The position numbers and the translations under genes were made by a program. Shown here one piece after another: positions 9,226 through 21,558 of a stretch of 27,160 nucleotides of DNA. The DNA is from Vitrella brassicaformis (Eukaryota; Sar; Vitrellaceae): NCBI GenBank assembly GCA_001179505.1, contig CDMY01000416.1, forward strand, positions 1 to 27,160, given 5' to 3'. The first letter of the stretch is position 1. Every line of letters starts with the position of its first letter. The notes under the pieces were generated by a model that saw only the letters and a program-made list of their open reading frames with translations, was not told the origin of the DNA and ran no database searches.

Positions 9226-11258
9226 CACACCCTGACCGAGTGGATGGGTGGGTTAGGAAGGGACGATGGCTGGCTGCTCGCCTGCCTGCCTGCCTAGAGA
9301 CGCATCTGCCTGTCTGTCTGCCTTGGGCAGGGTGGGCGTGTCGTCTGGGTGGTATGGCAACGAAGTAGCCGAATCTAGCAACCCCCCACATTGGGAGGGG
9401 ACGGATTGTTGAGTACGAGAAGTACGATAGATGCCTACTTAGTTCTCTGTGGTGGTCTGTCGGTTGATTGGATTGACTGATACCCTTTTTTGTGCTGGAG
9501 GGGGGGGAGCCTTGCCGTCGAAGACAGCTCCTCCTTCCCTGCCCTCTCCTTCTCCCTCTCTTTCTCCCCCTCTCTCTCTCTCTCCCCCTCTCTGCCTCTG
9601 TCTCCCTGGCTGCTCGAGTGTGTATCTTACCCTTCTCTCCTGTGTGGCTGTCTGGCTGTTCCATCGGGGAGGGGTGCGGTCAGTCGGTTGTGTGCGTCGG
9701 CTCTGTACCATAAGTACGCTGAGGGCCGTGTTTGAGCGTCAATGCGATCCGCTGGCAGGGCTGGCTGGTGTGGCTGGTGGTGCTCGTGAGTGAGTGTGGT
9801 GATATACGTGGGTGTGGTGTACAGAATGATTGATTGATATAAGGAGGGAGTGGGTCACTACTACTGTAGGTCTACGGTGTGGTGTGTGGTGTGTGTTGGT
9901 GTGAGTGCCGGCCGCTAGGGCTTCTTTATACGATCCATCCCGCATCCACCAGTACTGATCGACTGGACGATCGACTGGACGATTGGTTATTGATTGACTA
10001 ACTGAACACCCACCATTGATTGCCCAAGAGAAACACGGACCGGACGGACCGAGCTGCTCGGGGCGGTCGAGGGGCCCACACACACAACATTTGATTAGGT
10101 ATAATAAATAGAGAGTCACGAGTACACACACACACCACGGACACACACCCACCCGTGCCATGTGACGGGCAGGCAGGCAGGCAATCATTCAGAGAGGAGA
10201 GGGGCAGAGAGGGAGGGGATCCATGTAGGCGAGGTGCATGGACGACACACCTAACGTACCTATATGGCAGCACAACGACAGAGACAGAGAGGCAGAGAGA
10301 CAGACAGACAGACATTCAGACAGACAGACAGACAAGAGAGAGAGATCGAGAGAACGAGTCAGTTACAGGACTGCGCAGGCACCCGGACACCACACTCAGA
10401 CACGCGGACAGACACAAGAAGACTACAGCCAGAGTCGACCCCACGCTCAATGCAACAAGGGTGCCGCACAGCCGCCGACATCACACCAGACCACAGAGAC
10501 CACACAGACCAAAGACCAACCGACCGACGGATTGATGCTGCCATAAAAGCAACTTCCCTCCCGCCCTCCGTCGCCACGCCATTCCCCTTCATCCGTCTCT
10601 GCCACACGCACACACAAGCGCGCGGCCCGATCGGTACATAAAGACCCTCCGTCCGTCCGACCAACCGACCATGAATGCAATGCACTCATGCAGCTCACTC
10701 ACCTCCTCTCGGCCCGGTCTCACCGAGGTGTGTCCAGAACACGACCCTCTCTCTCACCCGAGCAACACCCCACGCCCGAAGGCAACGAGGAACACCGAAT
10801 GGAATGGATGGATGGATGGATGGATGGGCTGACCAAAGATCCAGCCACCACAGACAGACAAGAAACAAAATGACACGCGAGGAGGGTAGGGGAGATACAC
10901 GCGAGCATAGAAGCGATGGATAGATAGATGCGGCAACGTCAATCAACCAGGGTGGGTGAAAACGATCGACGGCCATGATGGGATGGGATGGTTAGATATG
11001 AGTGTGCGTGCGCGTCTCGCACACCAAAAAGCAGCATAGCATGTACCCCACACCACATCCGCCCAGACACACACACACTCACACTCACACCCGCACTCCC
11101 ACAAAAGAGCCCTCACCTTCCACATATAAAGATCGCTCCTCTCCCACCCACCGAGTCAGTCTGACCCAGTCAGTCAACACATCACTGCCCCTACCCTACC
11201 CCACCCCACCCCTCCCTACTGACTTACACCCACACCACACACACGAGCACACAAATCA
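9226..11258. other. 2-kb gene-free spacer between two gene 3' ends
   Basis: Both flanking genes end here (convergent). Contents are a CT-rich tract at about 9540-9600, GTGTGGTGT repeats near 9870-9905, CGATCGACTGGA repeats at 9957-9981, CAGA and GAGA repeats at 10278-10345, GGAT tetramers at 10803-10827 and ACACACTCACACTCACAC tracts at 11068-11090. No ORF has coding character, and no tRNA or rRNA signature was noticed. Confidence 0.5.
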
Positions 11259-14200
11259 CTAAAGCTTGGGCCCTCTCTCTCTGTCCTTGTGGCTGTCCAG
11301 CTCGGTCACATCCCGAATGTCGATCTCGCTCGTCTCGTCGGTGAAGATCGTCAGGGCGAACTCGGCCTCCTGACCAGGCTCGAACGTCGACACCAGCAGC
11401 GTGTAGGTCCGGGGCGTCAGGTAGAACTCCCGCGACACCTCCCGCAGAGCGCAGTAGCAGTCGTGCTTGTTGACCAGGGCCTGGTAGTCCTCCCGGCTCT
11501 TGCGGACGCGCCGTGGTTTGGAGAAGGCGTAGAGCTCGAGGGCGATGGGGTGGAGCTCCTTGGTGGTGCCGCGGGTGTCCTTCTGCGCCAGGACCACATA
11601 GACGGTGGTGGGCTTCTTGACCGTGATGACGTAGTGGGGGTTGCTCGTGACGCTCGTGTGGTTGGTGCTGCCCCCGGCAGTGAGGCCCTTGGTCCACGCC
11701 CCGTGGAAGACGTTCTTGCACCACTTGCCGTTGAGGCCGGTGGGGTCGTCGAACACCCGACAAATGTACACGTCGTCGAACTGGTTGACAAAGTCCTCGA
11801 AGGACATCCAGAAGATGCCGTCGCCCGGCAGCGGCTCGTACTCGAGCAGCCGCTTGAGCCGCGTCGTCCACTGGTGCGAACCGTCGCTGAAGTCGCCCTT
11901 CCACTCCACACCCTCGCGGCCCCACGGGTTGCGCAGCTTGATCAGCTTATAGCGCTTGCCGCCACCGGCGTCCACCTCACGCACGTCCAGCACGGCGTAC
12001 GCGTGGCCCTGCACGATGCCCAGAGGCGAGACGTCCTGCGCCCATGGGCTGCCGTCGCACCCGGTCCCTCCCGCAATCTCGCCGCCGCCGGCGTCATCGC
12101 CCCCCACCCCGGGGGAGCCCGCCCCGATGAGGTAGCCGAGTCGGTGTGCGTCGACCATCTTTTGCCAGTGGGTGCCGTCGAAGTTGGCCGTTGGTGAGAA
12201 GGTGCGTCTGAGGTTGATGATGTCCCCGAAGCCGCCCGTGAGGTCGACGAGGGCCATGTGGACGAGGCCGCCCTCGATGGAGCTGTAGGAGCCGTGGAGC
12301 TTGGCGTAGGCCTTCTCGATGAGCATCATCCACGACTGCGGGCACCGGTGGTGGTCGCGGTCGTACCGCCACGCGGGCTTGGCGAACTTGGGGCACCTTG
12401 GGAGCCCGGTGCACTTGTAGACGGACCCGTCTGAGGCGATGCTCGAGGGCACCAAGTCGTCGACGATCACCGGCTTGACGCGCCCGTCCTTGTAGAACTG
12501 CAAGGCATACACCTGCACACACACGAACATGATGACGAAGTCTGTGCTGTGCTTTGCTCATGGAATGTGTGTGTCTCACCCACCCCGTAGGGGCAGGTCC
12601 GTCTGGCCTCCGGGTGGAAGACACGCTCCATGAGTGCAGGTCTGGTGGACAGGACCGAGAGGGCGGACAGGAACCAGCAGTCGCCGAGCTCGCCCTGGTT
12701 GATCTCCTCAGCTATGTCGATGTCCTTGGCGCTGCCGAAGGTGCCGTCCTCGTTGTCGCACAGCAGGCACGTCCGCCGCTGGTAAACCTCCTCGGGCCGC
12801 AGCCACGACAGATTCCGCACCCACGCTTGGAAACAGGGACCTGCACACAGACACACACACCCATTTAAAGATGCAGTCATCTCATCTCATCTCGGTGCAT
12901 GTGTGTGTCTGTGAGGGTACCCACCCTGTCCGAGGCTCTCCTCGTTGGGCGGGAAGGCGTAGTCGGTGAATTTGCGGTTGAGTTTTGAGCAGAGGGAGCG
13001 GACCTCCTTGAGGCGCTGGCTGACCAGCCGCTGCAGCTCGTTGAGCTTGTCCTTGCTCTCCGTGACACCCCGCTGGAACTGGCTCCAGTTGTTGAGGCGG
13101 TCGTCGACCTGCTTGCGCAACTCGATGTCGTCATCGGCGGCAGACTGCATGGCCTCCAACTCCAGACCCACCTGCTCCAGGTTCCGCAGCACGCCCGACA
13201 GGTTGCCCTGCTTCCGCAGCCACGACGATACCTTCCGCTCCGTCTCGTCGCTTGTGATGCCCAGCCCGTCGACATCCCCCATCCCCCCCTCCCTCTCCAA
13301 TAGTTCACTCTCTGTCTCCTCCACTGCAATGTGCCCTTGTCGCTGCTGTAGTGAGAGAGAGGGGGGCCCGTCCTTTCCCGGCTCCGACACACGCGTCGGG
13401 CTGTACGGCCGCCTCTCGCGGATCACGTGCCTCTCGCGAGCACGGTCGCCCGAGGACAGCAGCCGACGCATCTCAAGGTCAGTCATCGACACCGACGGGT
13501 GCTGGAGCAGCCCACTCGACGTCACGTGAACCTCCGAGAAGCTCCCGTTGCCCGTCTGGATGACCTCGGTCAGCACGCGTGTGGGTGGGGCCGGGAGGGG
13601 AGGGGTGGCGTCCATCGTGCTGCTGGAGGGGAAGAATCGCAGCACACCGGCGCTCTCGTGTGGGCGGATGGGCGCAGGCACAGATGGGTCGGGGAGGGAG
13701 GCTGCGTCCGACGAGTCGGCGATGGAGACCGAGTCGCCCAGGGGCACCGACTGCAGCCATTGGCCGCCGCTCTCGAAGGCTTCGAAGAGGTCCCTCTGGG
13801 CCTCACCATGGATGGCGTCTGTCTCCTCCCTCCTCGGCGCCTCGATCTCGGGCAGCGGCGACATGTCGCCCTTGACGTCCAGCTCGGCCATGCTCTGCTC
13901 GGCGGTGCTCTTGACGCCGTCACCGGGCACCTCTCCCATGTCGAAGTGGTCCACCTCAGAGCCGCGGGAGGACCAGAAGCTGGGTGCCAGGCCAAGGTAG
14001 ACGTCGAGGCACCGCTCGATGACCTCCTGGGCGAACACGGGCCCCTGATCCTGGTCCGAGTCGTTCATGATGGCTAGGCTCTGCAGGATGCCCGTGGCCA
14101 GGCTCTCGGTCTGCTGCTGCTCCTGCTCCTCCAGCTTCTCGCGCCTCCGCCTCTCCGCCTCGTAGTTGCGCTTGAACGAGTCCCGCTTGTAGTCCTCCAG

Positions 14201-17200
14201 CGCCCGGAGCCGCTGCACTGTCCCCTTGAGACGTCTAACGGTGTTGTCGTCGAGTGCGTCGATCTCGTCAGGTCTGGCCGTGGCGTACTCGGGCCCGAGG
14301 GAGCGGTAGAGCCAGAGCAGCTGGTTCCTCTCCTGCTTGCGGGCCGCGACGGCCGTCGAGATGACGTGCATCTCGAAGTCGGTCCGCTCCGCCCGACAGA
14401 CCTCGACGTGGTCGGTGATGGACCGGTCCAGGTCGGCGATCTTAAGGAGGTGCTCGTGCAGGTGGCTGAGGAACTCCTTGCGGGCCGGCCGCCCGCCGCC
14501 CTCCTCCAGCCGCACCCAACCCCACAGCCACCCCTGCCTCTCGAGAGACCGCCGCCGCTGGCCCAGCTTGCACAGCCAGTTCTCCTTGGGGTCGTCGCCG
14601 ATGACGGGCTCCAGCACGTCGACGCGCGATGTGGCGACGGCCGGGACGGGCGTGAGGTTGAGGGGGGCGCCGAAGCGGGCGAGTTCGTTCTGGTGGAAGG
14701 TGGCCTTGGTCTTCTCGCCGATCTCGCCTGTGTGCTGGCGCGTGAGGCGGCCGTTGACCTGGTTGTAGCACGAGCGAATGAAGGACAGGCTGAGAGCCTG
14801 CACGTGCTGCCGGAGGGCCCGCTGGCCCATCGTGGCGTAGTGGAGGACGAATATCATGAAGAGGGGGAGGGAGAGGGACGAGACGATGAGGCCCAGCCGC
14901 ACCGGGTACACGAACATGGCGGCCAGCATGCCCCACAGCAGCAGCATCAGGAAGGCCGCCAGCACCAGATACGGCAGCTTGTAGGACGGCCGGACGGCAC
15001 CCCGGTGCGGCTCGTACTTGTAGATCGGCATGAGGGTCGAGGGAATCCACAAGGTCTTGTTCTTGAGGATGGCGCGCTTCCACAGATGGACAATCGAGGC
15101 GATGACGCACAGCAGGAGGATCGAGTAGCCGCCCGAAATCCAGCGGAAGACGTACCCCTTGTGGTAGTGCACCGTGGCGCCGACGGCACAGATGATGAGG
15201 ACGAGGGCGATCCAGCCGGCCAGCCCGCCCAGCACCCACTTGGGCATGTAGAACCGGTTCTCCACCCACTTGCACATGGCGAAGTACACGTACGCCAGGA
15301 ACAGACACACAAGCAGCCCGCCCACACCCAGCGGCCACTTCTCTGAGAAGGCGATCGCGGCGCCGAGCGATACGGCGATGAGCGAGAGGAGTGAGATGTA
15401 GATGGCGAATGAGCTGAACAGGTTGGGCTGCCAGTTCTTGTCCTTCCAACGGGCCAGGGCGGCCGCAAACAGCACCACGGCGAAGTACAAGACCAGCACG
15501 AAGCTCAACGCCATTATCGCCCACGGCCTGCATTGCATCATCAAATCAACCAAGGGAGCGAGCGAATGTGACGGTGAAGGTGGGTGCACTGCATCCCCTC
15601 GCCCGGTAGTGTGTGGTGTGGTGGTGGCTCAGGTGGCCCACTTGTCCACAATGTTGTCCCTCCTCTGAATGACGAGCATGGAGCAGAGGACGCCGAAGGC
15701 CACCTGGGCCAGGACAAGGACGGAAATGCACAGCACCTGGAAGGGGCCGATCTGCAGCTTGCCGAAGTAGCCCTTCCACCCCAGGAAGGTCCCGAACAGC
15801 TGGTGCAGCACAAACCCCGCCGTCCATCCGAACCAGCTGGGCTTCTGGTAGAAGGACACGCCGATGGCCAGGCACCACAGGATGATGTACGAGATGGAGA
15901 AGCACCCGAGCGTCTTGTAGTCGGTCGCAGGGAGGTGGCAGCCCCCGCCCGCCAGGGGGCCGAAGAACGCCCGGATGCAGTTGCAGTTTGCCGGGGTGCG
16001 CTCTGCGGGCGGCCTCAGGATCTCGAACTGGTTCTCCACCCACTGCGCGTAGAAGATGAGAAACGGCGGCACGCCAAGTGGGGCGAAGATGGCGACCCAA
16101 AGGATGATGGGCTGGTGGGTGAGGGCCCACAGGAGGGCGCCCGCGCCGATGAGCATACAGTAGGAGAAGGAAAGTAGCGCGCCGATTTGCTTGGTCATCT
16201 TCATGCGCTGCTGCCACTTGCGGATGCCGATGGCGGTGACCATCCAGCAGGCCACCACCAGCAGCGACACGACGCCGTAGAGCAGCTGGTCCATGTTGAG
16301 CAGCTTCGGCACCACACTCTCCTTGTCACTCATAAGGGAACACACCTACACAGACACACAGACAGAAACACTCGAATGCCCCTCACTACTTGGATGTGGC
16401 GGCATCCCATTCCCTATATCGTGTGCTCACTTCACTTACCAGCATCTCTAGTATGAACAGTATGGCGAGCCCCGACAGCAGCACCTCGGGCGATCGGCAC
16501 CCCTCCTGCTTGAGCGTCGAGCGCCAGTGTGCGAAGTAGCTGAGGTTCATGGTCGCCAGCCGCGTCATGCCCCGCATCCGCCGTGGCGTAATGCGCTCGC
16601 TCACAGCTGCCGACGCCGACTCGCCGGTTAACTCGCCCGGCGGTTCGTCGATGACGACATCCTCCAGCTCCATGCTGTCCTCCTCGGCATCGGCACACCC
16701 ATAGTCCTTCTGGCCACGCCCATCCTCGACACGGGAGCCGGCCACGTTGACCTTTGAGATGTACTCCTGCACCACCCTGATGGTCTTCATCTGCCGCCGG
16801 AACTGCTGCTCTCTGTCACCCACTGGCAGCCGCTTGCTCACGATGGCCGTGGAGAGCAGGATGCCCAGCGCAGCGAAGATGGCGGCGTGGCCCACGAACC
16901 AGTAGTTGTATGTGATACAGAGGCCGCAGCGACAGGCCAGCATGAGCAGACACAGCACGGCGGCGCTGTTGAAGCCGTCGCCGAGCGAGCGGGAGGAGAA
17001 CATGATGACCAGGTCCAGCACCACGATGATGACCACCGATGAGAAGCCGATCAGCCGCGGACGGTCCGGGTCCTCGGGGTCGACATTGGACTCCGACGTG
17101 CTGTTGTTGCTGCTTGCACCGAGTGCCGGGACGAGGGCGAGCGAGGTTGTGTCAGCGGCTATGGTGCTGTTGTTGGGCACTCGGTCGGCGTCGTCCCGCC

Positions 17201-18694
17201 ACAACTCGTAGATATACCTGAGAGACCGAGCAAGACACACACAGATGCATTCAAACGACGCTTTGTACGCCCCTCTCTCTCGGCGCTTTGCTCACTCAGG
17301 GATCGTGCCCATTTTGAGGAGGTAGACACAGACAGCATGGCCCACGAGGATGAGCACCGCCGAGCCATACAGCCAGTAGATGAGCTTCCGCGCCTGTCGC
17401 TGCCTCCTTGCGTCGACTGCCTCGACGGCCATGTTGACGACCTCCGAGGGGTCGATGTCATCCTTGGTTGGCGTGTCGTCAGCCGTCATGCCCCACAGGC
17501 CGGCCACCACGGTGCCCATGCCCTTGATGTGCGGCAGCGAGCGGGCCGACCGCCGGGTCCCTGAGGTCTTGCCGTCGGGGGCCTTGCTGGGATTCGACGG
17601 CGGACTACCCTGTGGAAGGAGTGACATCCAGAGACAGACAGGCAAGATGAACAGACAGGCAAGATGAGCAAAATGCGTTTGTTGGATGGGATGGAGGCCA
17701 ATGCGAATGAGTCGTGTGTGTGTGTGGTTACCGATGCGTCGCTTCTGCTGGGGTCCGATGTGGTGCCGCCGCTGGTGTGCTCCTCCCCATGGCCGTCGCG
17801 GTGATCCGTCACGGCCGGGCTCAGGCTCGAACGTCGCGTGGTGGTGGTGGTGTCGCCGAGAGTGAACCCAGCCGACTGCGGCGGCTCGGACGAGGTGTGC
17901 GGGTGGTGCAGCGTCAGGCGCCCCACGCCCATGTCGCCCCCGTCCCTCTGCTGACGCATCTTGAGCAGTTGCTGGTCCACCTCGGCGATGAACTCGCCGA
18001 ACGGCAGGTGGAGCTTCCAAAACGACGCGTACACGCAGAGCACCACCGGGACCATGTTGAGGCTGTAGAAGACGATGGCGAACCCGTTGAACGAGTAGAG
18101 GGGCTCGTCGCACCCCTCCTTCTCGTTGCGGGACACCACCAGCACCGCCAGCTGGAACACCAGCCACAGGCAGAAGGACAGAGCGAACAGGACTATCACC
18201 GACGGGCTGAACGAGAAGTTGAGGGCCGCAAACCGCCGCAGCCCTCCCAGGAATGCCAGGAAGCACAGGACGGTGAGGGGTAGGCCGATGGCGACGAAGG
18301 CCGGGACGTCATGCTGCAGCAGTCGCCACACCCACAAGACGAGAAATATGAGAGAGAGGGCCATGAGCATCGTCACGACGGCGTACAGCAGGGGCACCAG
18401 CCGGAGGAACCACAGGGGCGTTTCCTCCTTCTCCGCCTGTCTGGTCCTGGTCCTTGCCACCTCTGTGCTGCCGGCCGAGAGAGTGCGTCGCACGGCATGG
18501 TAGAGTGAGATTAGAAAGAGCGGGATGCGCCTGACGTTCCACTGTGCCCGTTCGAGGACGCAGATCATCAGGACGAAGAGGACGCATGCCGGCAGCAGCC
18601 AGGTGGCCGACTCCCGGCTCAGGGCGGGACGCCATGCCGACGAGTTGCGATAGGGAGGCGTGAACGACTGGAAGCACGCCGCGTCGAATCCCAT
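11259..18694 (-). CDS. DEK1-like multi-membrane-segment calpain (TML-calpain)
   Basis: Seven minus-strand exons, 18694-17732, 17609-17296, 17217-16440, 16345-15642, 15527-12925, 12840-12584 and 12512-11259, join in frame to 2290 residues; plant DEK1 has about 2160. About 23 membrane helices occupy residues 30-1180: five in exon 1, one in exon 2, four in exon 3, six in exon 4 and seven in exon 5. A cytosolic arm of about 600 residues follows, with a charged coiled coil (EAERRRREKLEEQEQQQ). The C-terminus is a complete CysPc protease with QGELGDCWFLSAL (Cys near 1842), GIVQGHAYAVLDV (His near 2043) and LRNPWG (Asn near 2068), then the calpain beta-sandwich (NPHYVITVKKPTTVYVVLAQ). DEK1 is a calcium-responsive membrane-anchored protease that guides cell position and division in plants. 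Here the domain order is seen; the role is unknown. A GTG upstream of 18694 is not needed as start. Confidence 0.92.
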
Positions 18695-19067
18695 CGCTGC
18701 CTGCCGTGCCCACCGCACTCAGTACGCAACGGACGCAAGCCGGGCGTCTGTCGAGGAGGGAGCCGTCAGGAAGAACAACAGGTCATCGACCGACGCCGGA
18801 CAGGTAACAGGTGATCTGACTGCGGATCACTGACGCGTGTTCCAAGGCAAGTGTCTAGCTTTCCTCGCGCCCAAGATCAGCGGAGATCTCACAATCTGAA
18901 ACCGCTCTCTCTGAGCTCGCAAAAGAGGAGAGAAAAGCTCGCAGATCTTTCGGCTACTTTTGGGCCAAATCCCCCCTCTTTCCTCCCCGGCAGGTGTCGT
19001 AAGGGCTCCCACACAAAGAGATAGTTGAGATCTGCCATCTCTCTGTGAGCACCAACCCAAGCCAAGC
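18695..19067. promoter_or_regulatory. Divergent spacer between the calpain and V-ATPase F genes
   Basis: This 373-bp interval lies between two head-to-head start codons and should hold both promoters. It contains GATCTC/GAGATC-rich segments (18873-18890, 19027-19044) and a pyrimidine tract (18970-18989). No TATA box is evident. Start sites cannot be placed from sequence alone. Confidence 0.45.
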
Positions 19068-19771
19068 ATGTCGAAGAAGCCCCGTTTCATCGGAGGGTCA
19101 GATTTGAAGGTTGCCGTCATCGGAGATGAGGTGGGTGGAGGAAGACAGACAGACAGCGCCCCAGCCACCCCTGTGGAGAGATCTCAAACGTTTGTTCGCT
19201 GTTCAGGACACCGTGGTGGGCTTCTGTTTGGCTGGAGTCGGCGGCCGTGACGCCCAGGGCCGCTCCAACTTCCTCATTGTCGATAACAGTAACCACACGC
19301 ACTGAAAGAGGCCCGGGAATGCTCAGCTGTTGCCGTACTCGTCTGTCTTTCGCCGTATTCCGCAGAGACCCGCATGTCGGACATCGAGAACGCGTTCCGT
19401 GAGTTCTGCGACCGCAAAGACATCGGCGTCATACTCATCAACCAACACGTGGGAGAGGGAGGGAGTGGAGCGCCCGTGTGACGGAGACGGATGCATGGGT
19501 TGGATGTGCGGTGCGAGTGTGGACTGGGTGTGTGTGTGTGCAGATAGCCGAGCAGATCCGGTACATGGTGGACACTCACGAGAAGGTCATCCCGACGGTG
19601 CTGGAGATCCCCTCGAAGGACAAGCCTTACGATGCCAGCAAGGTACGCACACCGCCCTCACCACACCCCACCACACCTGCAGCAAACACACACACACCCT
19701 CTGTGCTCCTTGTGCTTTAGGATTCGGTCATGTCGAGGGTCAAGGTGTTCTTCGGCGGCAACATAGAGTGA
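19068..19771 (+). CDS. V-type proton ATPase subunit F
   Basis: Exons 19068-19130, 19207-19288, 19366-19448, 19544-19642 and 19721-19771 join to 125 residues, the normal size for this subunit (about 120). Subunit F belongs to the central stalk of the V1 sector and couples ATP hydrolysis to rotor movement in the vacuolar and endomembrane proton pump. Family motifs are [48 protein letters not shown], then [18 protein letters not shown] and the C-terminal [12 protein letters not shown]. Each intron is short (69-95 nt, GT-AG). The start at 19068 gives a short basic N-terminus typical of the family. Nothing looks damaged. Confidence 0.96.
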
Positions 19772-20170
19772 GTGATGGGACAGAGACGTACCGTACTGGG
19801 ACCGCCGGATGGTCTGTTGGGCTGTCACACGGCGACGCAGTCACACGATGCTCGACACGTTTTTGGTGTGACGACTGCTAGCTAGGCTTAGCGAGAAGGG
19901 TGTCTGTCTGTCTGTCTGTCTAGAGCATACTGTGTGTATTAGGCGTGTGCTTACGTAGCATGCATAAGATAACATAACGATGGGGTTGTTGGCGTTTCAC
20001 GCACGACGCTGTGATCATCTCAATGGATGGCAATGTGAATTGATTGCGAATCAGTCGTTCAGGTCTCTCCATCCATCCATCCACCCATGCAGGCAGGCTG
20101 GCTGGTTGGTTGGCTGGTCACGTGCTCTCATCCATATGCACAGTAGGCTCTAGTGAAGACGAATGCTCCA
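19772..20170. other. Spacer with simple repeats
   Basis: No gene seen. Contents are CTGT tetramers (19901-19922), ATCC tetramers (20068-20084) and GGCT/GGTT repeats (20096-20115). An AT-richer stretch occurs at about 19925-20050. Confidence 0.45.
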
Positions 20171-20460
20171 CTACTCCGCTCGACGACTAAGCAATCCTTC
20201 CAAAACTATGCGCTGAGCCTGCTGGCCCTCGGCATTCGGCAGAGCCGAATGGCGTGAGAGCCACTTGGCCTTGACCCCATCGGCATGCAGCTGCGAATCG
20301 CGTGGGCATGGCCGGCGGAGGAATGACCAGATCTTCTCGCCGTTGGCGAAGATGTCGTGGTACGGATGTGGCTGGTCCCCCTCTCTCGCTTGAGGAAGTC
20401 CTTGCTCGGGCAGCGATGCTGCTTCTCGGCTTCGTGTAGAGGAGGCGGAACTGCCGCATG
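20171..20460 (-). pseudogene. Decayed coding fragment of unknown origin
   Basis: On the minus strand a stretch ending at a TAG at 20171 has protein-like composition (PYHDIFANGEKIWSFLRRP and ADGVKAKWLSRHSALPN). Upstream bases look coding in a different frame (HEAEKQHRCPSKDFLKRE), with no splice signals between the two. This pattern suggests frameshift decay of an older gene or mobile element. The 5' continuation is low-complexity GT repeat. I cannot name the family. A short intact gene in one frame remains possible but less likely. Confidence 0.3.
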
Positions 20461-20571
20461 TCGGCTGACGTGCCGGTGGATGTGCCGCGTGCTGGTATGG
20501 GGTCTGTGTGGCTGGATGGGCGTTCATGTTCAAGTAACTAAAGCGATGGCAACAGCCACCACAACGACAGG

Positions 20572-20650
20572 ACGACACCACACCTACACCTACACCTACA
20601 TCTACATCTACACCAACACCACACACAGCACACACAGCAAAACACAACAC
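20572..20650. repeat. (CTACAC)n and (CACAACA)n repeats
   Basis: CACCTACAC and CATCTACAT hexamers at about 20577-20614 are followed by ACACAGCACAC and AAACACAAC units. They lie in non-coding sequence 5' of the kinase-like region. Confidence 0.7.
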
Positions 20651-21317
20651 CGCAGAGCACAACACAATGAGTGAGGGCTCATATGTGAATGTGTCTGTAC
20701 TATATCTGGCCCTAGTGTGTGTACCTCAGATGATAGTGCCTTCGATGGTCTCAATCATGCTGTACAAGGAGGCCGGCGGCATCCACAAATCGCTGAGAAA
20801 ACGGCCAACAATCAACCTGAGTGAGGGGATGGGGGGAGAGAAGACAGTGAAAAGTATGCGTGTATGTGTGATGTGGTCATGTGTCGTAAGTCGTGAGGCT
20901 CTCTCGTGGTGCCGGAGGGAGCTGGGCGGGAACTGCCGTTGCCGCGAAAAACACGGGTAAGTGAATTCTGCACACACGGAACAGGGAAAAACGCGTGTGA
21001 TGAGATGTCAGATTTCGGTGATTTGTGTGTGCCACCTGATAGGGCGTGTCGAGAGGTGTACCTGGTGTGGTTGTGACGGGCCGGCGGGCCTGGGTCGCTG
21101 TACAAGAGGGGGTGAAGTTATCGGCAGACGCAGGTGTGGTGCTGCAGAGGGAGGAAGGAGGGAGGGAGGGGTCGATAGCTCGAGATGGATGAACGAGGGC
21201 ATCATCCCGGTCGATATGGCTGTCTCAGCGAGGGCTCATTCGTCGTGATTAAGGCGCAATGACCATCAGTAAGTTTTGGTAGGACAATCAGATCTCGAGA
21301 TCTTGAACTGCACGTTG

Positions 21318-21378
21318 TTCAGAGAACTGCACAAGGTGAGAACTGCACAAGGTGAGAACTGCACGTTGTTCAGGACAC
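21318..21378. repeat. 16-bp tandem repeat (AACTGCACAAGGTGAG)
   Basis: Two near-perfect copies of AACTGCACAAGGTGAG, flanked by AACTGCACGTTGTTCAG-like partial copies on both sides, make a compound tandem array. It lies in the degraded region before the kinase-like exons. Confidence 0.8.
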
Positions 21379-21454
21379 TATCCCGGTCGTGCTGGTGTCT
21401 GATTCACCTTCCATGGCGGCAGCTTGTCCCCAGGCCCCAATCGCTGTAAATCTC

Positions 21455-21490
21455 GACGGGGACTTGATGAGCTCGACGGGGACTTGATGA
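21455..21490. repeat. 18-bp tandem duplication plus poly-T
   Basis: CTCGACGGGGACTTGATGAG occurs twice in direct succession, sharing edges, and is followed by a run of ten T at about 21492-21501. No function apparent. Confidence 0.8.
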
Positions 21491-21558
21491 GTTTTTTTTT
21501 TCAACGATGAAACATCCCCCCCCGCATCCCGCGGCTGTGGCACGCCCAGATCACCCAG

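Larger units (their letters stand above)
20667..21558 (+). other. Region upstream of the kinase-like gene with possible degraded N-lobe exons
   Basis: A possible exon after an acceptor at about 20729 reads MIVPSMVSIMLYKEAGG then a basic segment. Near 21227-21255 the plus strand encodes SEGSFVVIKA, reminiscent of a kinase glycine loop, between a CAG acceptor and a strong GTAAGT donor at 21269. All three frames of that putative exon contain a stop. These pieces may be remnants or misread introns of the kinase-like gene; I could not join them. Confidence 0.2.

Noticed and set aside
10264-10641. Overlapping plus-strand ORFs around 10155-10641
   Set aside because: Low-complexity CAGA and GAGA repeats keep several frames open; the products are Arg/Gln/Thr-rich with no protein-like pattern.
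14366-15346. Plus-strand ORF of 326 codons over the calpain membrane exon
   Set aside because: Antisense shadow; the minus frame encodes membrane helices and splices in frame with the protease.
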